Positions 13,901 through 23,300 of a stretch of 64,000 nucleotides of DNA are shown here, in pieces. The DNA is taken from NCBI GenBank assembly GCA_030267565.1, contig BRXU01000016.1, positions 2,250,501 through 2,314,500 of the forward strand, in the 5' to 3' direction. The translations under genes were made by a program, and so were the position numbers. Source of the DNA: Pleodorina starrii. Taxonomy: Eukaryota > Chlorophyta > Chlorophyceae > Chlamydomonadales > Volvocaceae. Below the pieces are notes generated by a model, which was not told the DNA's origin, searched no databases, and saw only the letters and a list, made by a program, of their open reading frames with translations. How positions within the stretch are numbered: position 1 is the stretch's first letter; the number at the start of each line of letters is the position of its first letter.

Positions 13901-15341
13901 GCCATCGCCTTGCTCCACCTCGCCGTCGCTCTGCCTCACCACCATCTCATCGCCGGCCGCAGCTGCCTTCCCGCGCCCGCAGATGGGCGCGTGGCCCGCG
14001 GTCCAGACTTCCGCCATCGGAGCGGCGGCGGCAGCTGCCGCCATGGCGGCGCCGCCGCCGCCGCCGCCGCCGCTGCCACCCCAGCGGTACGCGACCGGGC
14101 TCTCACAGCCGCTGGACAGCATCAGGGACGGAGGCCGGATCCGTGACCACCGGGAATTCCCGGTCAGCTTCGCCGCCGCCGCCACTGCCAGTCGCGGCAG
14201 CGGCGGTGCCGGCGGCCGTCTTTCGAGGGAGTTGCTTGCGCCGGTGGTGGACTCAAGGGAGGTGTTTCTGCTGCCGGATGGCGCCTGGGAGGCCCCCGAG
14301 GATGGCGCCTGGCCGTACAGCGGCGTCGGTGGCTCGCGTGACATGGCGCCGGCAGCGGCCGCGGCTGCGGCTGCGGCTAGGGCGGTGGCAATGGCGGTGT
14401 CGGCGCGGCGCTCTCAGGTGGCGCCACCAGCGCGGCCGCACCTGACGGAGTCTCCACCGGCACTTGCGGCGGCGTCGCCACCCGCCCCGCTGGGACAGGG
14501 CCAGCAGCCGCAGCAGCAGCGGCAGCAGCAGGGCTGGCAGGAGGGGGGGCAGCCGCAGCAGCAGCGGGGCCGGTTTCGGCAGCCGCCAGAGGCGTCGGAG
14601 GATGCGAGTCCGAGGGAGGAAGGCGACGGCGCTGGGCGCCTGTCGGGACGTGGCCTGCGCAGCGGCGGCGACGCGGCTGTGGTGGGCGTCGGCGGGCGAG
14701 ACGGAGGCAGCGGGCCCCTCCCGCGCTCTCCACCGCCGCCAGTGCAGGAACTGCCGCTGCCGCTGCAGCCCCGGCCCATCGCGCCCGTGGTGGACACCGG
14801 GGCTGTGGTCACTGCAGAGAAGCGCACACCCGCCGCCGCGGCGGCGGCGGCGCCGGCACCCGCCATGCCCGCATCTGACCTGAGGGGCAGCTCCGGTGGC
14901 GGCAGCAGCAGCCTTGGACATGGCGGAGGCGGAGGCGGCGGAAGCAATGGCGGCGGAGGCGGCGGAAGCAATGGCGGAGGCGGCGGAAGCAATGGCGGGG
15001 CAGGCGGAAGCAATGGCGGCGGCGGCGGAAGCAATGGCGGGGGAGGCGGAAGCAATGGCGGCGGCGGCCGCGGCAGCAGCAGCATGGACAGCGACAGCGG
15101 CAGCGCCCGGCCGAGCTGCCTTCATAGCAATCGCCACAGCCAGAGCAGCAGCAGCAGCAGCGGCGGCGGTGGCGGTGGCAGTAGCGGCCGGGGTAGCGGT
15201 GGCGGCAGTAGCGGCCGGGGTAGCGGCAGCAGCCTGCGCCAGCTCGTCTCTCGGGCGACGGGCTGGGTGGCGGGCACCCTAAAGCGTCGCGCCTCGCGGG
15301 GGGTGGGGTCGGGTGGCCGCAAGACCAGTCGATCGAGCTGA
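4955..15341 (+). CDS. Giant multi-pass membrane protein with a ~1400-aa Ala/Gly/Pro-rich central region, unknown function
   Basis: Eight exons join without a phase conflict: 4955-5064, 5200-5641, 5944-6066, 6230-6657, 7006-7632, 8030-12334, 12674-13019 and 13536-15341 (TGA), about 2728 residues. Exon 1 is chosen because its AG|GTACGC donor is in phase with exon 2; an internal Met (MIWLGSW) could also start. Hydrophobic segments lie in exon 2 (CVFLINAIFCLGAALF; VFLLVPYFAHLLLSVPLL; LFLLHFTL), exon 3 (WVVVAASAVTVGSTVATTVL), exon 4 (ILLASLPAIAWAALWDGLLL), exon 7 (WCWSMIPLYALIAS; LTPLWMWMYVVCAAADV; YWLDVLACATLSAL) and exon 8 (CVALPLRLVNFAVSTLLY; LLLSASCHCFGLLMQ): five near the N-terminus and about five near the C-terminus. 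Between them, exons 5-6 hold homopolymeric Ala/Gly/Ser/Gln tracts around conserved-looking islands (about 10005-10600, SELELSLMCAP; about 11350-11590, MLQEGYNWLADCVEAGC). The C-terminal tail is Gly/Ser/Gln-rich. I do not recognise the family and assign no function. Confidence 0.72.
12621..12662 (-). repeat. Dispersed short element, partial copy
   Basis: Minus-orientation copy (GCTAACGCCGTCTCCG then GCGGTATC and a T tract) inside the sixth intron of the giant membrane-protein gene. It matches the head of the longer copies at 13051 and 45662. Confidence 0.6.
13051..13173 (+). repeat. Dispersed short element, longest copy
   Basis: About 120 bp in the seventh intron of the membrane-protein gene. 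It begins with AAAAGAATACCGCAGCG, continues GGCGTTAGCGAACGGAC, then CCGAACATACCTGTAACC and GAAGCGCAGCGACCGCG. The last three blocks recur at 19429-19528 and the first two recur inverted at 45662-45720. It includes a TGTAA word at 13135-13139. No ORF or clear terminal inverted repeat is seen. Confidence 0.7.
13300..13520 (+). repeat. Pyrimidine-rich minisatellite
   Basis: About three and a half tandem copies of a ~55-60-bp C/T-only unit (CTCCCTCCCTCTCTACC... CCGACCTCTC) in the last intron of the membrane-protein gene, immediately upstream of the exon 8 acceptor at 13534-13535. It may act as an extended polypyrimidine tract. Confidence 0.75.
14921..15070 (+). repeat. Coding minisatellite encoding (GGGGGSN)n
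   Basis: Tandem, slightly variable GGCGGAAGCAATGGCGG-type units within exon 8 of the membrane-protein gene. They encode about seven Gly-rich SN-GGGG(G) repeats in the C-terminal tail and keep the reading frame. Confidence 0.85.
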
Positions 15342-15535
15342 CCTGACTGCCCCAGCAGGCCAACAGCTAGCAGTAGCAGTAGCAGTAGCAGCAGCAACTG
15401 GCAGCAGCAACTGGCAGCAGCAACTGGCAGCAGCAGCAGCAGCAGGTGGCGTTTACCATGTTTACTTTACCGATGGCCGCGGGGCCTTATCGATCGTTTG
15501 GGGCGGAGGCTTGGGACTGCGAAGTGCACCCCACC

Positions 15536-15676
15536 GTGAGGAGGAAGATGGGTGAACTGAGGGAACTGCGCCGTGGGGCCCCTGTGAGGAGGAAGATGGG
15601 TGAACCGAGGGAACTGCGCCTTGGGGCCCCTGTGAGGAAGAAGATGGGTGAACCGAGGGAACTGAGGGAACTGAGG
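15536..15676 (+). repeat. 48-bp tandem repeat, about 3 copies
   Basis: Units starting GTGAGGAGGAAGATGGGTGA at 15536, 15584 and 15632, the last shortened and merging into GAACTGAGG repeats. The period is divisible by three, so a reading frame stays open, but nothing links it to a gene. Confidence 0.8.
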
Positions 15677-17363
15677 GAGCAGGCTTTGATCCGTTGGGTG
15701 CGCGCGGCCCTGGCAGTGTAGTGTATGACGTTGCGGAGCTGGACCCAGGAACCGCCTGCGATACCGGCCCCCCCCCCCCGGGGGGCAAACGGACGCAATA
15801 ATGACAGTGAGAAGGTGAGCGGAGCGGCGACAACTTCGGCAGCGGACAGGGGAGGGGACGGGAGTATCATCGCGCGGCGGAGGGCGCGTGAAGAGGTTGC
15901 GGCTTGGTCGCGACTGTGCCGTGGGGAAGGAGACGTGGGTCTGATCGGATGGGGAGGGGGTCGCTCTGTTGTTGGGCGCACCGCGAGGGGCGGCCGCTGT
16001 ATGTTCCCACCGCCATCATTCATTCTTGGGCCGCAGCTGCAGACCGCGTGGCGGGATGGGACTGAAGCGCAACAACAATGAGGATTGGAGGAGAGGAGAG
16101 GAGAGGGGGGAACTGACGGCTGGGCCCACGCGCGCGTGCCGCCAAACCAGCCCTGCCGTACCCTGTCGTACCGTCCGGGGGCCGAGGGTCGGCTGCAGCG
16201 CGGGGTTGGGCGGCAGGAAAGCGGACGTTGGTGTCGTGTCGTGTTGTTGGTGCGCACTAATGACGGGCTGTCACTCTTGTGTGCGTGTGCGATTGCCTGT
16301 GAGCGGGGCAGGAGGCAGGGGACGGGAGACGGGGGACGGGGGCGACTGCGTGGCGACGGAACGCCGCCTGTCGACGGTTTATCCGCCGTCAAGTGACCGC
16401 GGTGAACGCTGCAGGCTGGCTGCTGGCTGGAGGGCGGACTCGGACTGCGGCAGCGCATGTGGCATGTCTGGTCTGCGGGGAATAAGACTGGTCACTGAGG
16501 GAGAGGGAGACTGGGCGACTGGGAGAGGGCGCAAGGGCCACCACACTCCGGGATGTGGGGAGGAGGAGGAGGGGGTTGATGAGTCCGTAGCGTGTTGACA
16601 TGGGGACTGTGTGCTGGGAGAGGGGCTGCCGAGCACTTGTTCCGCGAGATTGTGACCCGTCTGGGGCCGTTGCTTGGTTCATTTGGCGGCGGTGCGGGGT
16701 GGATGGCGTTTGCGGCGAGCCTGTGGCAGTGGTCCGGGGGCCGGCAGTGGAGCGGAGGAGCCCAGTCCGTGGCTTTGGGGTGGCGGAGGCGGCGGGCCGA
16801 CGTATGCGGGCCGCCGATGGTGGCGGCACGTAGGCCGCAAACGGACCCTCGCTGTGAATTTCTCCTTTGTTTCTCGTCGCTTGCCTGTAGATGTGGATGT
16901 GAGGACGTGGATGGTCACTCCCACCTGATTTGAGTAACGTCGTTGGCTGAGGGAGGGAGGGAGGGGGGGCCCGCACCGCACCACCTTGCCTGGGTCATGT
17001 CGCGCGGGTCATGTGCGGGTCATGTCCCGCAAGTGATGTCTCATGCGTGTCGTCATCGTCGTCGGCGGCGGCGGCTGCTATCCGCACCGCCACCTGTGTG
17101 CCTCGTGCACCGAGAGACAACTGCGCTTTGGGGGCTGGCCCGTCTCCCGCACGCGCGCGCGCGTGCGCGTGTGTGTATGTATGTGTGTATGTGCCCCCGT
17201 GCATGCTCTGTTTGGGTCCTGGTCCTGTGGACGCTTTCCCTAAATGTTTTTTTCGCTGATCAAAAGCCGCCGCGCCAGTTTGTGGGTGGGTGCGCTCTGC
17301 GCTGGCTTGTCAGGCAGTCTCTGTGCGCATCCTCCTGCGCGCGGCGTGCACCTACCTGACTAT

Positions 17364-17381
17364 TGCGCGCGCGTACGCGCG

Positions 17382-17426
<45 letters not shown>
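17364..17426 (+). repeat. Alternating CG then AG microsatellite
   Basis: About 34 bp of almost pure CG dinucleotides interrupted by TA, followed directly by about 29 bp of AG dinucleotides. Alternating purine-pyrimidine DNA can adopt Z-form; the adjacent homopurine run can form H-DNA. Confidence 0.85.
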
Positions 17427-17430
<4 letters not shown>

Positions 17431-18737
17431 CAGCGGCTGCAGGCGTCCTGCTCGCGTTGAGCAGGTCCCGGCCAGGGCCAGGGCCAGGGCCAGGGGGCCG
17501 CCTGCCGAGAACCGCTCCTGTGAGCTCCCGCACGTTTCCCTTGGGGGCAGGGACGCAGCGCCTCCCCCCCGCCGTGCACTGCCACGGCCAGACCGGCGCT
17601 TTGTGGTCGATGCTGCTTATGGTGGGTGTTGGAGGGAGGGCATGGCTGGGTTTGGTTGGGTGGAGCACTTTGAAGGCAGCTGCGGGACCCGCGGCCCTGC
17701 CCGCCTCGCTGCTGGGCCTTACATGCACGGTACTGTACGGCATCCGACGACTGCCTGCCTGCCACTCGCTCGGCGGTGCAGCGCTGTGCTGTCCTGTTCT
17801 GTTCTGTTCTGTTCTGTGGGGTCCCGGGTGGCGGGTGCGGTCAGCGGGTGCGCCCCTGTACCTTTCCACTGCCTTGCGACTCGCCAGGCCCGAGGCGCGG
17901 CGGAACGCGCCGCACAAGAAGGGCGACGCGGCGTGGTCGAGAGCTGGGGGGCAGGGGTATCCTGACGCCCAACGATGTTTTGACGCCCGCGACTGACCCC
18001 TCTCTGGCACCCGCTTGTTTGCCCCGTGGGTCGGTGCGTGGTTCTGGCGCTCAACTCTCATGTGAGAAGAAGCGGCCCGTTGTTGTGTCCCCTTGCGCCT
18101 CCGTTGGCATCCGTTGTACCGTCGTGTTTAACGCCCCGCATGATTACCGCCCCGTGATTTGGTGTCGTCGTTTGTTATTCATATACGGTGTTTGTTCGCT
18201 GCCCGCCTTCCCGCTAAGTGTCCCGTCCCTGCGTGTGTGTGGTGTGTGTGTGTGTGGTGTATGTGTATGAGAGTGAGCGTCTGTCCGCCGCATGCGCACG
18301 CTTGCGTGTCCGGTTGGTTGTTCGGACACCCATCCATCCGCGGACAACAAGGGGGGCAACACGGGACGCCCGCCGCATGCGTGGCGGCCCGCCGACGCAC
18401 CGCACTGCACTCCACTGCACTGCGCTGTCTCCGGGCCGTCCCGGGCGCCAGGCCGCGTTCGCACTCGCAGGACCGATTTGTCCGTTGGCTGGCGGTTGGT
18501 GCTGCCGGCCGGGTTGCACACACTAACACTATTTGATGATGTTCCCTATCCATATGGTGGCCTTTGGCCGCCATGAAATCGAGCCGTGAAAGAGGGGAGG
18601 GAGGGGAGGGGGGCAGTGCGCAGTGCGTATCTTTGTTGGTTCCGGGCGGAGAGCGGGACCGCGGAGGGTGGTACCGTAGAACAAGGCAATGCCGGAACTG
18701 CTGCTGCCTTGCGTGACTCCCGGGGGCTGCACCCTGG

Positions 18738-18740
<3 letters not shown>

Positions 18741-18777
<37 letters not shown>
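18741..18777 (+). repeat. TG microsatellite
   Basis: Perfect (GT)n of about 18 units, intergenic. Confidence 0.9.
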
Positions 18778-18779
<2 letters not shown>

Positions 18780-19428
18780 GAACGCTGTTATTTTGAAGTA
18801 GCCGTTGTGGCGCGCAGCCGGTCCGCTTTGCGGCGCAGCGGCGGTCCCGTGCACGGGGGGCCGCCGCCGCGGCTGTGTGTGTCAGGCGGGCGGCGGGCGC
18901 AGCGCTGTGGACGGCTCGGTTCTGTCGGTTCGGTTCGGTGCGCTCTTGACGTTCGGTTTGCTTAGGGTTTTGGGGGGGTGTTGGCGGGGGGGGTGTTGGC
19001 GCGTTGTGTCGTTGTGCATGCTGCATGTGTTCCTGGATGGCGCGGCTCAAACTTCGAAGTTTTCTCCTCGCCGTGAAAGACCGAGCTCTCTCGGAGCACG
19101 AGCGGAGTGCGTGTGTAAACATCGTTGCGCACCGACCGGCCAGCGGGCTGAAGCTGAACCTGAAGGATGGCGCTTTGTGGTGCGGCCGATTGGGCCGACC
19201 TGATACGGTACCGTAGCAGACACCCGCCAACACAGGGGCGCGGACATGGGCGCGGAGGGCGCTGGCGAGGCTCGCGCGGCGGCGCTCCGGCCGCCATATG
19301 GACTTATGGAGCCTCGCTCGATTGCTGCTCCCGCCTGCGGGTGCGGGCACGCTCGCGTGGAGCGCGTCTCCTCTGTGATGTGGCGGCCCGGGTGAAGCCC
19401 GAAGGGGTGCCTTCCGACTCACTTCCCT

Positions 19429-19528
19429 TAGCGTTAGCGAACGGACCCGGAACCCAACAATACTTACCGAACATACCTGTAACCTTGATACCTTACCAAG
19501 ACGAGAAGCGCAGCGACCGCGACCGTGA
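19429..19528 (+). repeat. Dispersed short element, tail-complete copy
   Basis: Starts GCGTTAGCGAACGGACCC, then TTACCGAACATACCTGTAAC and GAAGCGCAGCGACCGCG. It matches 13070-13170 closely except for a short insertion (TTGATACC). It is the only intergenic copy found and has a TGTAA at 19478-19482. Confidence 0.7.
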
Positions 19529-20335
19529 GGGGGGTGGGGGTTGGGTGGGTGCTCCCATCGGATGTCAGCGTCTTGGGCGCCCCGCCGCATGGTCAAAAGA
19601 AGGCACGTGGATAAAACCGAATATATGGAACCGCCAGCCGTGTCCAGCCAGCTTTCGTGTGGCTAGCGCCTTCCAGGGTTTGCAGACGGTATCGTTCCGC
19701 GCGCACGGAGGCGTTCAGATGCCCACATGCGCCGTAAGGTTCATATGAAATAAGAAGAATAGAAGAGTCATAAGAGGAACGCGGTTGTGTTGTGTTGCCT
19801 TCGGCCCTTAAAGTTGCTGAGGTCGCTGCCATCTTCGTCAGCCGGTTAAGGAAAGCACACCCTCATTAGCAGGCCTTGAAAGGTCAAGGGTGTTTATGTT
19901 ACATATTATCTTCCATTGTCTTGGTAGCTCGCATGACGCGCTAGGCGTGACATGCAGCTGCGGCCCCCAGGCCTCGACAGTCGAATTTTAAAGGTCAGAT
20001 TTTATATGGAGACAGCGTTTTTCTTTCCTGTAAAAAAATTGACAAATTCGTATCATTATCAACGCTGATGCCTCATTTTGTGGCTGACCTGAAGGGCGTG
20101 CACGCAGGACGCAGCCCAGGGTACGCCGACTCGTTAGTAATACTGAGTTTCGCCTAATGTGGATATGATGCTCAGTCGATTGCAATGATGGCCTGATTAT
20201 GTATTTAATAATATTTTAGTCTACAGAACCCTTCCACTGAACTATTTGAAGCCCCACTCAGCATTTCCCAGGCAATGGCAACGGCGCGACTGAGATACTG
20301 GGACCAACCTGCAATCATACGTTTAGGAGTATAAC

Positions 20336-23300
20336 ATGAAGCCACAGGTTACTGGCACTAATCGCCCTTGCCAGCGTGTGGCGTTTTGCTTGGTGGTGGC
20401 CTGCTTCGTAACGAGCACCGCACTCATCTCGGACGACCCCCTGGTTATAGAGCAGGAGCAGCTTGATGCTTGCGTGGAGAGCCTTGCACGGAACGTTGAA
20501 AGGTAGAAAGGTATCTCAACGGATGCAGAAAGCCCGGCGCCTGACAAGTCCCGTCACAGGCGCAAATCACGTGCACAACCTACTGAGACCAGGCATTACA
20601 TGCAATAATCCACCTTTCTAGAAGCCCGTGTCTGCACGCATGGTTCTCGGAGCGCGCCTCGCCGGCAAGGCCTGACGGCCTAGCAGCAGTGCTCTTCGCC
20701 ATGTGGCCCAGCCAGGGCCGTCTTAGCATTGTGCCAGTGCAGCCGATCACTGCATACGAACTGGTAGCCATTGTTCGCGCTTGTTTGACCGAAAAACTCT
20801 TCGTTTCACCGTAACTGGGCGCGGCAAGCGGCCAGCCGCCCGCAACACCACAGCTCCTTGAAAAACTCCCTTCCACTTCCGATGCCTGCAGCACTTGCGG
20901 GCTGACGCCAAACGCCACCAACCGCTTCGAAACCGTCGCCGACGCCGTCAGAGACTTCGTGAACTCATGTCTGCATCTGCAGACGCAGCAGGGGAGAGTG
21001 AGCGCCTGACCAGCCGGAGGGGGACCCGGGCGGGGAATGGGGCCGGGCGGTGGGGGTGTCGTACGAGCCGGATGCCCTGTCTTGGACGCAAACCCCAGGC
21101 ACGCTGCCATTGAGACTCCAGGGAGGTCTGCGTGTATGAAGCTGAAGTGGTGGAGTGTTGAGGTCGGAGAAACGCAACGGGAGCTCGGTGAGGGTTGTGC
21201 GTGTGTGTCGCTACAGTATCTGACCGGGCCCTGACGCTGGCCAGGGGCTGCTAACGCAGCCTCGACGGAAAGACCGCCTAAGCACTCTCCCCCTTGCGGT
21301 GGGAGAAGGTGCGTGTGTGTGTGAGCCAAGTGCTGCCACGTGACCGACCCGCTCTTCGTGTTCCGCTCAGAACCGCCGTCAGAGTGCATGTCAGCCCTCC
21401 GCACATACCGGGTATCCGGCTCTGGTTCTGCGCTCTGCCTCCCTCGATCGGGACACAGGCCGGGGTAGCCATTCCCCACCCAAGCAGCCGGGAGCAGGGT
21501 TTTTCGCCGTGACACTCCTCTGTCCATCGGTGGTCGAATGCGGGCGAAGCGGTGAACGCGCTTTTCCCAGTAACGCGACCGCGCCAACACACTCGGGGCG
21601 ACGGAGCAGCTCCGACAACGCTTGCGCGAACCCCGCGCGCGGATGCTTTTGGCCTTTCTCCTGCGGCCGTATCCTTTTGCGCACATGCATGTGCGCCCGG
21701 TGTTTGAATGTGTGTGCGCCACCCCACAGGCCTCCGGCCACTCCAGCAAACACCCCGCTCCGGCCCCCCTTCCCCGCCGCCGCCCCCCCGGCGGCGTCGC
21801 TGAGGCGGCAGCGGGCTGGCAGGCGTCGCAGCATGCACAAGGTGGTTTGACACAGCAGGGGGGAGGGAGCAGAGGAGGTAGTGTGGGGGGGAACGGGGCC
21901 CCCCTTCAGACCTCCAGAAGGGGAAGGGTTGGACCACGACCGCGCGGACTTCCCCGCATCCGCTCTTGCAAACAGGATTATGGTGAATAGAAGGCCCGGG
22001 TCAGGGATGCTGGCGGACAAATGGGGAACGGGCGGGGAACTGGGTAAGAAAAGGGCCGCACCCGTCTTCCCGGGCGGCGGCCGGACAGTGCAAGCAGCAC
22101 CTTTTTGGCCGCTCCGACTCCGTCCGGTGGAAAAAACCCGACTTGTGCTTCTTCTGCTTCTCCTTCTCCTTCTTTTTCTTCTTCTTTTGCATCTTCTTCT
22201 TCCTTTTCTCCCTCGGCTTTTGCAGCTTTCCGCTCCTGGCTACAACGCTTGGGGTCCCCGCCGATGGATGCCCACTGCCGACGCTGATGTTGGCACTGCC
22301 GTAACCGCCTTGCAGGCAGCGGAGGCGGAGCCAGATCCCCGGGGGGCGGCGGCGGCCTCAGCGGGGGGGCCATTGCGGCTGTTGTGGCTGCTGCGGTTCT
22401 GGTGCTGCTGTTGGGGGCGGCGCTTGGGGTGGCTGTGGCCAGGCGGCTGGGGCAGCGCGCCGCCGCGGCACATCGGCGGCCGCCGCTGGCCGCCAAGCCG
22501 CCCGGGGTGGGGCCGTCGACCACGCTGCTCATCACGGGTGGGTGGGTGGGTGGGTTTAGGGTTGTCGGTGCGTTGGCAGCCCTCGAAGGGTGGGGGGTGG
22601 GTGGGTGGGACACGGGACAGGAGCATATCAGCGCGCTTGCTGCTCGCGGCGCGGCGCCTGCTCCCGGCGTGGCCCTTTCTGTCGTTACCAGTAGGGGGCC
22701 GGGGAGCGTCAGTGCCCTCGTGTCGAAGTGTCCAAGGCGCTAAGCTGTGCGCACCGGTGTGCATGTGAGCCAGCTGTGGTGGTTGTCATGGTTGTAGCGG
22801 TTGTGGTGGTGGTTGTGGTGGTAGTGGTGACCCGCCTCCTCCGCACTTGATTAGTGGTGACGTAACGCGACCCCATCGACCTCCCCCCCCGCGCGAACCC
22901 TTCTCTGCCACCCCCGCATCACACCCGCCCCCACCCGTCCCCGGCTGACTCCGTCGCCCTCGATGACCCCCGGTCACCCCACCCCACACACCGGCAACAC
23001 CGCACCCCGGGCAGATATCGAATCCAGGTGCGCGGGGAAGGCGTGGCGTGGGTGCGGCGGGAAGGTGTGGGTGCGCGTGTGCGTGTGCGTGTGCGTGTTC
23101 GGGGTGTGTGTCCCTGGCGTCGTCATGCCAAGCTGGAGCGAGGGGGAGGCCATACCGGTAGTCAATCGCCTCGGCGCACAACTCGTGTCTGCGGCCAGCA
23201 GTTGGTGCGGTGTGCGAGTTTTCTCAGGACGTGCCTGCCTGGATGACGACTGAGTGGTGATGACTGAGCGGGTGCGGGTGCGGGGCCTGGGGGGGATGCG

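Larger units (their letters stand above)
15342..20335. other. Gene-poor 5-kb interval between the membrane-protein and cyclase genes
   Basis: No exon chain with consistent phase and family resemblance found on either strand. It contains CAG/AGC-rich DNA just after the stop (15360-15445), a 48-bp tandem repeat (15536-15676), a (CG)n(AG)n tract (17364-17426), a TG microsatellite (18741-18777), a dispersed-element copy (19429-19528), and lower-GC DNA from about 19600 to 20335. No TGTAA occurs soon after the stop at 15341; the first I noticed is near 19110. Confidence 0.5.

Noticed and set aside
16592..16976. Open frames on both strands near 16.6-16.9 kb as a possible gene
   Set aside because: No start, splice or family support; the peptides are Arg/Gly/Trp-rich shadows typical of GC-rich non-coding DNA here.
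20580..21749. 389-codon minus-strand ORF
   Set aside because: Composition is Arg/Ser/Pro-rich with no recognisable pattern, while the opposite strand has phase-matched exons with ordinary protein composition.
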